A DNA stretch of 19,726 nucleotides from Pseudorhodobacter antarcticus (GCA_945860375.1 CAMAQR010000062.1:1-19726); one strand, 5' to 3'; numbered from the stretch's first letter, positions 7,349 to 16,138 are shown. Program-made: numbers and translations. The notes: a model not told the origin generated them from the letters alone.

Positions 7349-8308
7349 ATGTGCAAGGTCTGCGACTACACCATTCACGCAGCGCAGCATCACTTCGGCT
7401 GGGACAACACGCTTGTCCCGGCCGAGCGGGTGGCGCCGGGTTCAACGATCCTGTTCAAATGCCACGATTCCTCGGCGGGCCAACTTGGCCCGTCGTCTAC
7501 CCTTGCCAATGTCTCGTCGCTGGATTTCGGCAAGATCAACCCGACATCGGGGCCGATCTTTGTCGAGGGTGCACAGCCCGGCGACGTGATCAAGGTAACG
7601 ATCGACAGCTTTACCCCCCAACGTCACAATGGGCGCGGCTTTGGCTGGACGGCGAACATTCCGGGCTTTGGCCTGCTGGCGGATCAGTTCACTGATCCCG
7701 CCCTGCATATCTGGTCCTATGACGCAGGCCAGATGGCCCCGGCGATGTTTGGCTCCCATGGTATGGTTCCGCTGAAACCCTTCGCGGGCACCATCGGCAA
7801 TGCGCCTGCCGCCGCAGGCCTGCACTCTGTCGTCCCGCCCCGCCGGGTGGGCGGCAATCTGGACATCCGCGACCTGACAGCGGGCGTGATCCTCTATCTG
7901 CCGGTCGAGGTGGAGGGCGCATTGTTCAGCGTCGGCGACACGCACGCGGCCCAAGGCGACGGCGAGGTTTGCGGCACCGCCATCGAATCCCCAATGGACG
8001 TGGTGCTGACCCTCGACTTGGTGAAGGGCGCGCATCTGAAAACCCCGCGCTTTACCACTCCTGGTCCGGTGACGCGCCATCTGGACGCCAAAGGGTATGA
8101 GGTCACAACCGGCATCGGCCCCGACCTGATGCATGCCGCGCGCGATGCCGTGGCGCACATGATCGACTTTTTATGTGCAACGCGCGGCATGGCGGCGGTC
8201 GATGCCTACATGCTGTGTTCCACCTGCGGTGACCTGCGCATCTCGGAGATTGTCGACATGCCCAATTGGGTGGTCAGCTTCTACTTCCCGCGTGTGGTGT
8301 TCGAATGA
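7349..8308 (+). CDS. fmdA: Acetamidase/formamidase family hydrolase
   Basis: This 319-residue cytoplasmic enzyme belongs to the FmdA/AmdA family, which hydrolyses short amides such as formamide or acetamide to the acid plus ammonia. Key segments are GAQPGDVIKVTIDSF near residue 74, GWTANIPGFGLL near 99, and the metal/active-site block GDTHAAQGDGEVCGTAIE at 196-213. A conserved end, AYMLCSTCGDLRISEIVDMP, precedes the last strand. ATG 7349 lies 3 nt after the binding-protein stop, with no strong ribosome site, so coupled translation is likely. It is the only catabolic enzyme in the operon and gives the system its likely purpose: nitrogen from an imported amide. It is unrelated to the nitrilase-type AmiE that accompanies amiCR in Pseudomonas. 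Confidence 0.88.
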   Translation: MCKVCDYTIHAAQHHFGWDNTLVPAERVAPGSTILFKCHDSSAGQLGPSSTLANVSSLDFGKINPTSGPIFVEGAQPGDVIKVTIDSFTPQRHNGRGFGWTANIPGFGLLADQFTDPALHIWSYDAGQMAPAMFGSHGMVPLKPFAGTIGNAPAAAGLHSVVPPRRVGGNLDIRDLTAGVILYLPVEVEGALFSVGDTHAAQGDGEVCGTAIESPMDVVLTLDLVKGAHLKTPRFTTPGPVTRHLDAKGYEVTTGIGPDLMHAARDAVAHMIDFLCATRGMAAVDAYMLCSTCGDLRISEIVDMPNWVVSFYFPRVVFE

Positions 8309-10065
8309 ACGCAACTGCCCGACCTGCCGCCGTGACTGAGCCGCCCCTGCTGACGGTGGCGGGCCTGAGCGTGTGGGCCGGGCAAAAGCCGCTGGTGCAG
8401 GATCTCTCCTTCACCCTTTCGCGCGGCGAAACGCTTGCGATCGCGGGGGAAAGCGGGTCGGGCAAATCCATCACATCGCTGGCGATCATGGGCCTGTTGC
8501 CGCCGAATGTCGGCATCACCAAGGGCGCGCTGTCGTTTGGCGGCGCCGACCTTGCGACCCTGCCCGAAGCACAGATGCGCGGCCTGCGGGGAAGTCGCAT
8601 TTCGATGATCTTTCAGGATCCGATGAGCAGCCTGAACCCGGTGCTGACCATTGGCAGCCAACTGACCGAGGCGATCCGCGCGCATGAGCCTTTGTCCCGC
8701 GCCACCGCCCGTCAGATGGCGCTGGACGCGCTGACAGCTGTGCGCCTGTCGCAGCCCGAACGTCGTCTGGACCAGTTCCCCCACGAGTTGTCCGGCGGCA
8801 TGCGCCAACGGGTGATGATTGCCATGGCGCTGGCTCTGCGACCCGAGGTGCTGATCGCTGACGAACCCACGACCGCGCTCGATGTAACCGTGCAGCGGGA
8901 GGTGTTGGACCTGTTGCGCGACCTGCAACGCGATCTGGGCACCGCGATCATCCTCATCACCCACGACATGGGTGTGGTGGCCGAAATGGCCGACCGGGTC
9001 ATCGTCATGAAACAAGGGCGCATGGTGGAACAGGCCACCGCGGTCGATCTGTTCCGCACTCCCACCGTGCAATACACCCGCGACCTGTTGGCCGCCGTGC
9101 CGCGCATGGGCAAAGGGGCGGCGCGCGCCCCCGTGACATCAGACCCTGTCGCCAGCCTGAAGGACGTCGTCGTGAGATTTCCGTTGCGCGGCGGACTTCT
9201 GGGCAGGATCACCCACAATGTCCATGCGGTGGAACACGTCAGCCTTGATATTCGCCGTGGCGAGACCTTTTCGCTGGTGGGCGAATCCGGTTGTGGCAAA
9301 TCCACCATCGCCAAGGCCATGGTTGGTCTCGTGCCGCATCAGGGCCGGATCGACATCGCGGGTCAGCCGCTGGGCAATCTGACCCCCACCGAATGGCAGG
9401 CGATGCGTCGCCGTGTGCAGTTTGTGTTTCAGGACCCGATGGCGTCGCTCGACCCCCGGATGCGGATCGGCGATGCGATTGCCGAACCGCTGGCGATACA
9501 CGGCGTCGGCACCCCTGCCGACCACCGCGCCCGCGTTGCAGACCTGCTGCAGCGCGTGGGCCTTTTCGCCGACCAGATGGCCCGCTATCCGCACGAGTTT
9601 TCCGGCGGCCAGCGTCAACGGATTTGCATCGCGCGCGCGCTGGCGCTGAACCCTGCCCTCATCATCGCCGACGAAAGCGTGTCGGCGCTGGACGTATCGG
9701 TGCAGGCCCGCGTGCTGGACCTGCTGGGCACATTGCAAAAGGAATTCGGCATCGCATTTCTCTTCATCAGTCACGACATGGCCGTGGTCGAGAACATCTC
9801 GGACCGGGTCGCGGTGATGTATTTGGGCCAGATCGTCGAGATGGGAACCCGCGACCAGATTTTCCGCAACCCGCAACACCCCTACACCCGCCGCCTGATC
9901 GAAGCAGTACCGGTGCCCGACCCGCAGCACTGCCGCGCGGGGTCACCACGTCTGGTAGGCGACATCCCGAGCCCGGTCCACAAGGCCGGCGCGGCCCCGA
10001 AACGCGCCCTGCTGCGGGACATCGGCGATGGCCACCTGGTAGATGAAAGTTCTGCCGGGCCTTGA
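8305..10065 (+). CDS. Fused DppD-DppF-type double ABC ATPase
   Basis: One 586-residue protein carries both ATPase subunits of the importer. Domain 1 has Walker A GESGSGKS (48-55), signature LSGGM (162-166) and Walker [13 protein letters not shown] (182-193). Domain 2 has Walker A GESGCGKS (326-333), signature FSGGQ (432-436) and Walker [13 protein letters not shown] (452-463), and ends with the oligopeptide-type C-terminal region ([19 protein letters not shown]). The start at ATG 8305 overlaps the fmdA stop (ATGA). A longer frame from 8266 would run into fmdA and lacks support. Such fusions are common in alphaproteobacterial peptide-type importers (GsiA-like). It is the last gene of the operon; no clear terminator follows. 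Confidence 0.92.
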   Translation: MNATARPAAVTEPPLLTVAGLSVWAGQKPLVQDLSFTLSRGETLAIAGESGSGKSITSLAIMGLLPPNVGITKGALSFGGADLATLPEAQMRGLRGSRISMIFQDPMSSLNPVLTIGSQLTEAIRAHEPLSRATARQMALDALTAVRLSQPERRLDQFPHELSGGMRQRVMIAMALALRPEVLIADEPTTALDVTVQREVLDLLRDLQRDLGTAIILITHDMGVVAEMADRVIVMKQGRMVEQATAVDLFRTPTVQYTRDLLAAVPRMGKGAARAPVTSDPVASLKDVVVRFPLRGGLLGRITHNVHAVEHVSLDIRRGETFSLVGESGCGKSTIAKAMVGLVPHQGRIDIAGQPLGNLTPTEWQAMRRRVQFVFQDPMASLDPRMRIGDAIAEPLAIHGVGTPADHRARVADLLQRVGLFADQMARYPHEFSGGQRQRICIARALALNPALIIADESVSALDVSVQARVLDLLGTLQKEFGIAFLFISHDMAVVENISDRVAVMYLGQIVEMGTRDQIFRNPQHPYTRRLIEAVPVPDPQHCRAGSPRLVGDIPSPVHKAGAAPKRALLRDIGDGHLVDESSAGP

Positions 10066-10610
10066 GTTGGCGCGCGTTTTCTTTGGCTCGACGTCGCCCT
10101 TGCAGAAGGTCGTCTTGTCCAATCAGCGCCGCGAACAAATTTTTTGCTTGGCATGGACGCGGAATTGATCGTGGTTCGGACCAAAAACTCTGCCGAACGA
10201 TGCACACCGGAAAACCTGCGTAAAGGCCGTTTGCGGGACGAGCAAGGGAAGATGAAACCAACAAACGGTCTCCACAGATACCTCAGACACTCGCAAGCGA
10301 CCGCCGCCGCCGTTGCCCCGTCGTTCATGAACAACCGCGGCGACAAGACCTGCGTTTTGGCTGGCAGATCGGCGGTGGCCTACTGCCCGAACTCTGCGCT
10401 CGACGCCCCGCCCACCAGCCGCATTCAGACCGAACCCCCGTTGGGCGACACCGGGATGAACAGTGTCAGCACACTGCCCGGGGGCAATGGCGAAGGTCGC
10501 CCCCCGTGTCTGTCAGCGTCTGCGCCGGTATTGGGGGCCGACCTTTGGCGTTGAGCAAGCGTGTCGATCTGTACGGCGATGAGGACTTTGGTTTTCGCGG
10601 GTTCGGTCCT
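10066..10610. other. 545-bp stretch with no supported gene
   Basis: Frames open here on both strands have no ribosome sites, start well inside neighbouring genes or lack recognisable domains. The one structure I see is an inverted repeat CAGTGT-CAGC-ACACTG at 10461-10476, flanked by CCGGG/CCCGG, without a T-run. The stretch may hold decayed sequence. Confidence 0.5.
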
Positions 10611-10820
10611 TCAGGCAATGGTGATGTCGACAGAATGTCCGAGGGTTGTGACCGCGCAGATCATGGTCCGGCCGTCGCCGATCACTGCGCCAAAGGCTTG
10701 CGCCTCGGGCAGGGTCGCGAATTGATCCCCTGTGCGGCTGGCGGGCGTGTGGCCACGGGCGGCAACGAAGTGGACAGCGTTTTTCAGGCAGAATTCTTTT
10801 TGGGTTGTCAGGGGCTTCAT
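10611..10820 (-). CDS. Small hypothetical protein, 69 aa
   Basis: ATG 10820 is preceded by AGGGAG at a 4-5 nt spacing, a good ribosome site. The product runs MKPLTTQKEFCLKNAVHFVA...GDGRTMICAVTTLGHSVDITIA. It has no signal peptide, membrane helix or domain I recognise. The pattern (a strand, a helix-like PEAQAFGA piece, then strands with a GDGR turn) suggests a compact folded domain rather than a shadow frame. A 15-bp palindrome lies 58 bp upstream and may regulate it. It stands alone, convergent with the amide operon. Confidence 0.55.
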   Translation of the reverse strand: MKPLTTQKEFCLKNAVHFVAARGHTPASRTGDQFATLPEAQAFGAVIGDGRTMICAVTTLGHSVDITIA

Positions 10821-10877
10821 GGGGCTCCCTGTTGCGATGGCTGCAGACAGCGGTTGAAATCAAAAGAGAGCAACCCC

Positions 10878-10892
10878 TAAGTCACTGACTTA
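10878..10892. promoter_or_regulatory. 15-bp palindrome, candidate operator
   Basis: TAAGTCA-C-TGACTTA is a perfect palindrome with a single central base. It lies between the minus-strand gene starting at 10820 and the ParD stub starting at 11024, in an AT-rich patch suited to promoters. A helix-turn-helix or ribbon-helix-helix dimer could bind it. No regulator is assigned. Confidence 0.45.
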
Positions 10893-11023
10893 AAAATATT
10901 TCACCTCAATGAAGAAACGTTGGTCATCGGGCCTTTCACCGGAAGCCAAGCGTCTTTCCTCTGGTGTCGGTGATTGATGCGGGTGCTATTTGAAGTCACC
11001 TTCTGACAAACGGAGTCCGAGAA

Positions 11024-11101
11024 ATGACGGGAATATCATCAATCCTGTTGAACGACGAACAGCACCGTTTCATCAAGAATCTGGTCAAAGCCGGGCGTTA
11101 G
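11024..11101 (+). pseudogene. parD: ParD-type antitoxin stub, 25 aa
   Basis: ATG 11024 follows GGAG at 8 nt. It reads MTGISSILLNDEQHRFIKNL VKAGR and stops at TAG 11099. This matches the N-terminal ribbon-helix-helix segment of ParD antitoxins (which normally go on with YxSxSEVVRxGLRLLE, about 80-90 residues in all). The toxin-binding C-terminal half is missing, and no ParE toxin frame follows. I treat it as a remnant of a parDE toxin-antitoxin pair. Confidence 0.6.
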
Positions 11102-11350
11102 CAGTGTTCATATTTATCGCCGAAAATCTTGGCGAGTCACGTCTGCGACGTGGATAGTGACGAAGCTCGCGGCAGAAACTTGGCTTTCACTCGCAGGAGT
11201 AGAACTACCTTCCATCGCGGGGGACTCCAAGCAAAGCAGCTTCTATAGCCTGTGCTTCAACCGACCGTCCCTGCCAGTTGCCAATTGGGATTGAGCTTCA
11301 GACAGGTCGGCCCCTCGCCCTCAGCACACAATTCGGAAACACAGGTCGCG
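11102..11350. other. Non-coding stretch after the ParD stub
   Basis: The 249 bp up to the end of the osmoprotectant operon hold no supported gene or clear T-run terminator. A plus-strand frame near 11100-11150 (IFIAENLGESRLRRG, then a stop) faintly recalls ParE but is too short to call. Confidence 0.4.
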
Positions 11351-12085
11351 TCAGATGCGTGCGCCGTGCCCAAGGCGCGCTTCGATTTGCACCATCGCAT
11401 CATAGATCAGCACGGCAAACAGGCCCACAATCAACCCACCCTGCAGGACAAAAGCCGTGTTGTTGGTCAACAGCCCCGCGATGATCACCTCGCCCAAGGT
11501 GCGGGCCGCGACCGTTGATCCGATTGTGGCCGTTCCCAAGGCGATGACAACAGACAGTCGGATGCCCGTGAGGATGACCGGCAGGGCAAGGGGGATCTCT
11601 ACGCGCGTCAGGCTTTGCCAGCGCGACAGGCCGATCCCACGCGCCGCCTCCATTGTGGCACCGGGCAGGTTTGTCAGGCCGGTGATGGCGTTCTCCAGAA
11701 TTGGCAACAGGCCATAAAGGAACAACGCGACCAGGGTCGGACCCGACCCGAACCCCAAGCTTGGCACAGCCAGGGCAAGCACTGCAACGGGGGGAAAGGT
11801 CTGACCCATGTTGGCAATGCTGCGGGCCAGTGGACGAAATGCCACCCCGGACGGACGCGTGACCAGAACGGCCAGTATCACCGCCACAAGCGTGGCCGCA
11901 CCCGATGCGGCGATCACAAGACCCAGATGGTTCAGCGACAGCGACAAAAGTGACGCGCGTTCATACATCACCGGCCCACCCACGGGGGCCAAGGGCGCAA
12001 AGACAACCTCAAACCATTCCGGGCGGACAACCAGTGCCACCAACAGAACCAGCACCGCCAGACGCAAGGCGTTGGCTGCCCTCAT
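11351..12085 (-). CDS. yehW: Osmoprotectant ABC transporter permease (YehW/OpuCB type)
   Basis: This is one of two inner-membrane permeases of a glycine betaine/choline-type importer, 244 residues from ATG 12085. That start overlaps the stop of the upstream ATPase gene (ATGA); a longer upstream frame has no support. After an N-terminal helix (about 9-27) come the OpuCB-type segments: LARSIANMGQTFPPVAVLAL, LPILENAITGLTNLPGATME and AARGIGLSRWQSLTRVEIPL, the last being the ATPase-docking EAA loop, then GTATIGSTVAARTLGEVIIA. It is the last gene of the operon, in the same order as E. coli yehZYXW. The substrate is unproven; YehZYXW of E. coli has low betaine affinity. Confidence 0.85.
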   Translation of the reverse strand: MRAANALRLAVLVLLVALVVRPEWFEVVFAPLAPVGGPVMYERASLLSLSLNHLGLVIAASGAATLVAVILAVLVTRPSGVAFRPLARSIANMGQTFPPVAVLALAVPSLGFGSGPTLVALFLYGLLPILENAITGLTNLPGATMEAARGIGLSRWQSLTRVEIPLALPVILTGIRLSVVIALGTATIGSTVAARTLGEVIIAGLLTNNTAFVLQGGLIVGLFAVLIYDAMVQIEARLGHGARI

Positions 12086-13026
12086 GGCCGGAATTCCGCG
12101 CAACCCCGAATCGCGTCCAGCGTCACCTGACCAGTCACTACGCCACCGCGTTCCACCGGGACTGCGGTGCGACCGGTCCACAGGCAGGCGGACAACGCAT
12201 CGCGCAGGCTTGCGTCCGATGCGATGGCAACACCTTCGGCAGAGCCGTCAACCACGACCTGCGACACCGGGATCAGCGACAAGAGCCGCAAGGGGCGTTC
12301 CACATCGCCCACCATATCGGCCACGAAATCGGTTGCGGGATGGGTGATGATTTCGGCCGGGGTGCCGTATTGCACCAGCCGGCCGACATCCATCACCGCG
12401 ATCTTGTCGGCAAGGCGGATCGCCTCATCCATGTCATGGGTCACCAGCATGATGGTGGACCCGAGTTTCCCCTGGATGCGGCGCAAGTCCTCTTGCGCGC
12501 GGGCGCGGATGATCGGGTCCAGCGCCCCAAAAGGTTCATCCATCAGCATCAGGTCGGGTCGGGATGCCAAGGCGCGGGCCACGCCCACCCGCTGCTGCTG
12601 CCCGCCGGACAGATCCGCAGGATAGCGGTCCCGAAACTGACCAGGGTCCATCGAAAACAGATTCAGCAATTCATCGACGCGGGCCGCGATCTTGTCACGC
12701 GGCCAGTTCAGCAGATTGGGCACGGCGGCGATGTTGCGCGCCACGGTGTGATGGGGGAACAGCCCGTGCCCTTGAATGGCATAGCCGATGCGCCGCCGCA
12801 GGATGTGCGGCTGCACCGACTGCGTCGATGTGCCGTTGATGCGCACCTCGCCCGATGTCGGTTCTTCAAGCCGGTTGACCATGCGCAACAGCGTGGTTTT
12901 GCCGGACCCCGATGTGCCGACAATGACGGTGATCGTGCCGGTTTGCACCGTCATGGTGACGTCATCGACGGCTTTGACGTCGCCATAAATCTTGGTGAGG
13001 CCTTTGATTTCAATCATTTCGGGCAT
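12082..13026 (-). CDS. yehX: Osmoprotectant ABC transporter ATPase (YehX/OpuCA type)
   Basis: This 314-residue ATPase powers the osmoprotectant importer. It has Walker A GTSGSGKTT (37-45), Q-loop region GYAIQGHGLFPHHTVARNI (81-99), signature LSGGQQQR (139-146) and Walker B LMLMDEPFGALD (159-170). The tail (about 235-310) is the usual place of a regulatory CBS-like region and reads VPVERGGVVTGQVTLDAIRG, consistent with one CBS-type half. Its first codons overlap the upstream permease stop by 17 nt; an alternative start at ATG 13017 (MIEIKGL) would trim three residues. Its own stop overlaps the next permease start. Confidence 0.9.
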   Translation of the reverse strand: MPEMIEIKGLTKIYGDVKAVDDVTMTVQTGTITVIVGTSGSGKTTLLRMVNRLEEPTSGEVRINGTSTQSVQPHILRRRIGYAIQGHGLFPHHTVARNIAAVPNLLNWPRDKIAARVDELLNLFSMDPGQFRDRYPADLSGGQQQRVGVARALASRPDLMLMDEPFGALDPIIRARAQEDLRRIQGKLGSTIMLVTHDMDEAIRLADKIAVMDVGRLVQYGTPAEIITHPATDFVADMVGDVERPLRLLSLIPVSQVVVDGSAEGVAIASDASLRDALSACLWTGRTAVPVERGGVVTGQVTLDAIRGCAEFRP

Positions 13027-14185
13027 CCGTGCTCATGCGGGTCAGATCAACAAGAATGTCCATGAAAATGGCCGCCGTCAGTGCCAAGGCCACGGTGGGC
13101 AAAGCGCCCAGCAGGATCAGATCGGTCGCCGTCTGGTTCAGCCCCTGAAAGACGAATGTGCCGAACCCGCCACCACCGATCAGCCCGGCGATGACCGCAA
13201 GGCCAATGTTTTGGACCAGTACGATACGAAGGCCGGTCAGGATGATCGGCAGGCCCAGTGGCAGTTCCACCCGCCACAGGCGCTGTCGCGGCGTCATGCC
13301 CATGCCGCGCGCGGCGTCGCGTGCGGCTTCTGGCGCGGCGGCCAGCCCTGCGACTGTGTTGCCGACAACGGGCAGCAGTGCATAGAGAACCAGAGCCAGA
13401 AACGCCGGGGCAAAGCCGATCCCGGCAATGCCGATGGCCTGCGCGCCGGGAACAGTCGCCGCCACCCAGGCCAGCACCGGGATCATCAACCCGAACATCG
13501 CAAGCGAAGGGATGGTCTGCAGGAAACTGAGAAACGGCAAAGTGACGTTGCGCAATTTCACGTGGTGGTGACTTAGTACACCCAGTGGAAAACCAATCGC
13601 AGCCGCTGCGGCCAGCGACCCGAAGGCCAGCCCCAGATGCTGCCATGTCGCGGCAACAAACGCATCGCGGCGGCTGGCGTATTCCTGCAGGATCGACAGG
13701 TCAGAGAGCACGCCCGACCACAGGACAGCCGCAAGTGCCCCCAGCGCCGTTGCCAGTATGCCAGCCCGCATCAAGGGGCCCGGTGCCATGCCCGCCAAGG
13801 CATCGGCAATCAGCAGCAAGAACACACCCAGCAGGCACCAGAACCCCGCCGCAGGCGATACGCGTGCATAAGCACCGGCACCTTGCAACAGCGCCGGGGC
13901 ACCCTGCACCAGCAGCCAGATCAACCCCGCCAAACCCAGCACCGCGCCTGCAAGTCGCACCCAGGTCATCTTGTCGGGCAGACCGAACAACAGCCCCGCA
14001 ACCACAGCCGCCACCCCCGGCCAAGTCGCAGAGCTTGCCGCAAGATCCCAGACTTTGACGCCGTCGCCTTCAACGATCCGGTTGGCGGCGATCGTCATGA
14101 AAGGCGCCAGCAACGCAGCAAGCCCCAGCATGGCGAACAAAACGCCCGGCGCGGAAAACGCCGAACGCCGGGGGGCGGGGGTCAT
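13010..14185 (-). CDS. yehY: Osmoprotectant ABC transporter permease, long form (YehY type)
   Basis: I chose ATG 14185 (391 residues); an upstream frame to 14227 would overlap the binding-protein gene. The N-terminal half (about 1-165) has several extra membrane helices typical of YehY (385 residues in E. coli) but not of OpuCB. The C-terminal half is the standard permease domain: FLSFLQTIPSLAMFGLMIPV, GIGFAPAFLALVLYALLPVV, the EAA loop AARDAARGMGMTPRQRLWRV, and NIGLAVIAGLIGGGGFGTFV. It follows the binding-protein gene by 10 nt. With the shorter permease it should form a heterodimeric pore. Confidence 0.85.
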   Translation of the reverse strand: MTPAPRRSAFSAPGVLFAMLGLAALLAPFMTIAANRIVEGDGVKVWDLAASSATWPGVAAVVAGLLFGLPDKMTWVRLAGAVLGLAGLIWLLVQGAPALLQGAGAYARVSPAAGFWCLLGVFLLLIADALAGMAPGPLMRAGILATALGALAAVLWSGVLSDLSILQEYASRRDAFVAATWQHLGLAFGSLAAAAAIGFPLGVLSHHHVKLRNVTLPFLSFLQTIPSLAMFGLMIPVLAWVAATVPGAQAIGIAGIGFAPAFLALVLYALLPVVGNTVAGLAAAPEAARDAARGMGMTPRQRLWRVELPLGLPIILTGLRIVLVQNIGLAVIAGLIGGGGFGTFVFQGLNQTATDLILLGALPTVALALTAAIFMDILVDLTRMSTDARND

Positions 14186-14195
14186 TGACCCAAGG

Positions 14196-15104
14196 TCAAT
14201 TGGCAGCCGCACGGCTGAGATAGTCACGCGCGACCGCTTCGGCAGGCTCGCCGCCCACCTGAATGCGCCCGTTCAGCTCTTGCAACGTGACAAGGTCCAA
14301 ACCCGCGAAAATCGGACCGAGCACATCGGCAATCGCCGGATATTGTGCAAGAACCTCGGCCCGTACAATCGGCGTGGGTGCATACACCGGCTGAACCCCC
14401 TTGTCGTCTGCCATCACAACAAGACCCGTGGCGGCCACACCGCCATCGGTGCCATAGACCATGGCCGCATTCACGCCCGAAGTGCCGCGCGCCGCCGCTT
14501 GAATGGTCGCCGCCGTATCACCACCCGACAGCACGACTGTCTGGTCTGGAGTCAGAACGAATCCGTAAGTGTCCTGCATGGCGGGCAGGACAGCAGGTGA
14601 GGACACAAATTCGGTCGAAGCGGCGAGCTTGACCTGCCCCCCGCCAGCGACCCAAGCCCCGAAATCCGACATCGTGACCAGCCGGTTTTCCTCTGCCACG
14701 GGGCCCGTCACGGCAATGGCCCAGGTGTTGTTTGCGGGCGAAGGGGTCAGCCAGACCACCATATTTTCTTTGGCATCCAGTTCAGCCGCGCGGGCATAAC
14801 CTGCATTGGCATCGTTCCAGATGTCCTGATCGGCCTCGTTGAAGAAGAAAGCCGCGTTTCCGGTGTATTCAGGATAGATATCAATCTGATTGGCCAACAA
14901 TGCCTCCCGCACCACTTGGGTGCTGCCCAATTGCAACCGGCGTTCCACCGGAAGCCCCGCAGATTCCAATGCCAATGCGATGATGTTTCCCAGAAGTCCA
15001 CCTTCGGTGTCGATCTTGGACGACACGACAATATCTGCGGACGCAGCCGAGGCCAGCGCGACGAACACGCCGACAGCGGCGGGAAGAAAATATGATTTCA
15101 TCAT
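14196..15104 (-). CDS. osmF: Osmoprotectant substrate-binding protein (OsmF/YehZ type)
   Basis: This periplasmic protein binds the osmoprotectant. ATG 15104 is chosen because AGGA lies 9 nt upstream and a clean signal peptide follows (MMKSYFLPAAVGVFVALASA, ending ASA before DIVV); 302 residues. OpuAC-type features are SSKIDTEGGLLGNIIALALE, LGSTQVVREALLANQIDIYP, EYTGNAAFFF and WLTPSPANNTWAIAV. In this family aromatic residues around EYTG and the NNT segment help cage quaternary amines. In E. coli osmF is induced by osmotic stress through RpoS; here a candidate EcfG promoter lies at 15310-15334. It is the first gene of the yehZYXW-type operon. Confidence 0.88.
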   Translation of the reverse strand: MMKSYFLPAAVGVFVALASAASADIVVSSKIDTEGGLLGNIIALALESAGLPVERRLQLGSTQVVREALLANQIDIYPEYTGNAAFFFNEADQDIWNDANAGYARAAELDAKENMVVWLTPSPANNTWAIAVTGPVAEENRLVTMSDFGAWVAGGGQVKLAASTEFVSSPAVLPAMQDTYGFVLTPDQTVVLSGGDTAATIQAAARGTSGVNAAMVYGTDGGVAATGLVVMADDKGVQPVYAPTPIVRAEVLAQYPAIADVLGPIFAGLDLVTLQELNGRIQVGGEPAEAVARDYLSRAAAN

Positions 15105-15406
15105 GTAACTCATTCCTGATGCGAGTGATTTAGGCTGGTGGGGAAATTCAGAAGCACGTGTTTCTCCAGTGATGCGAACCCGCAAGCCATGCCGCCGTCA
15201 AAAACTTCGGAGTACACTGGCTGTTTCCGATGCCTGAATTGACTGTTGTTGGCTTGGGACGTTCGAGGCCGCCCTTGGACGATTCCGTGATGTTCTGGTG
15301 CCGCACCTCAACGTATGGCAGAAGCATTCGTTCCTTCGTGTCTGTCGCAAACACGGACGACAGGTTCTGACCTGCCGCATCGCCGCAGCATCGGCTCAAG
15401 CCCAGC
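15105..15406. other. Intergenic region between two ABC operons
   Basis: It has no supported gene: a minus-strand frame at 15148-15498 overlaps the ATPase end and lacks domains. It contains the candidate EcfG promoter listed separately, which gives the osmF transcript a leader of roughly 200 nt. I see no intrinsic terminator with a T-run for the amino acid operon that ends at 15407, so read-through into osmF is possible. Confidence 0.5.
15310..15334 (-). promoter_or_regulatory. Candidate EcfG (general stress) promoter of the osmF operon
   Basis: On the minus strand GGAAC (15334-15330) is followed by 16 nt and CGTT (15313-15310), exactly the alphaproteobacterial EcfG consensus (GGAAC, 16-17 nt, CGTT). 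It points toward osmF, about 205 nt before the start codon. Control by general-stress sigma factor fits an osmoprotectant importer. The long leader is the only awkward point. Confidence 0.6.
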
Positions 15407-16138
15407 TCACCTGACACGGCGCAAAAAGCTTTCCGTGCGTTTGTCGCGCGGCGCGTCGAAAATTTGCGCAGGCGGTCCCTGCTCGACAATATGCCCACCG
15501 TCCATGAAGATCACCCGGTCGGCAATCTCGCGTGCGAATTGCATTTCGTGGGTGACAATCAGCATCGTCTGCCGTCTTTCTGCAACGCGGCGCATCAGGT
15601 CCAGCACCTCGCCCACCCATTCGGGGTCAAGCGCCGATGTCGGCTCGTCGATCAACATCAGATCTGCGTTCAGCGCCATCGCGCGGCCAATGCCGATGCG
15701 CTGCTGTTGCCCCCCTGACAGGGCTGCCGGATAGGCTCCGGCCTTGTCCGCCAGCCCGATCTCGCGCAGGATCGCATCCGCCCTAGCCTCGGCCTCTGCA
15801 CGGGGTTTTCGCTGCACCGTAATCAGGGCTTCGGTGATGTTTTCGCGCGCGGTCTTGTTGGCGAACAGCGCATAGTTCTGGAACACAAATGCAGTTCGGC
15901 GGCGCAGCGCAAGGATGTCTGCGGGCCGTGCCGTGGCCGCATCAACCTTCAGATCGCCGATTTGGATCACACCACTGTCGGGGCGGTCGAGGTAGTTCAG
16001 GCAGCGCAGCAGGGTCGATTTTCCCGTCCCGGACGGGCCGATGATCGCCACCCGCTCGCCTGCCGCGATATCAAGGTCGATGGCGTCCAGCACAGTGTTT
16101 GTGCCGTAACGTTTGGTCAGTCCACGTATACTGATCAT
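15407..16138 (-). CDS. Polar amino acid/cystine-type ABC ATPase
   Basis: This 243-residue ATPase belongs to the polar amino acid importer family (GlnQ/TcyC-like). It has Walker A GPSGTGKS (34-41), Q-loop FVFQNYALFANKTARENI (84-101), signature LSGGQQQR (140-147) and Walker B LMLIDEPTSALDPEWVGEVL (160-179); the DPE after the D-loop is typical of this family. It overlaps the permease stop by 4 nt (ATGA) and is the last gene of a three-gene unit. The exact amino acid is not readable; cystine or a related sulfur compound is likely from the permease and binding protein. Confidence 0.9.
   Translation of the reverse strand: MISIRGLTKRYGTNTVLDAIDLDIAAGERVAIIGPSGTGKSTLLRCLNYLDRPDSGVIQIGDLKVDAATARPADILALRRRTAFVFQNYALFANKTARENITEALITVQRKPRAEAEARADAILREIGLADKAGAYPAALSGGQQQRIGIGRAMALNADLMLIDEPTSALDPEWVGEVLDLMRRVAERRQTMLIVTHEMQFAREIADRVIFMDGGHIVEQGPPAQIFDAPRDKRTESFLRRVR

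Noticed and set aside
10461..10476. CAGTGT-CAGC-ACACTG hairpin as terminator of the amide operon
   Set aside because: It is nearly 400 bp past the last stop and has no T-run, so a terminator role is not supported.
10144..10554. 136-aa plus-strand frame after the amide operon
   Set aside because: No ribosome site, no domain, composition typical of GC-rich random frames; no supporting neighbour.
11100..11150. Possible ParE toxin piece (IFIAENLGESRLRRG)
   Set aside because: Only about 15 residues with weak similarity; too short to distinguish from chance.
15148..15498. 116-aa minus-strand frame upstream of osmF
   Set aside because: It overlaps the end of the amino acid ATPase gene in another frame and has no domain or ribosome site.
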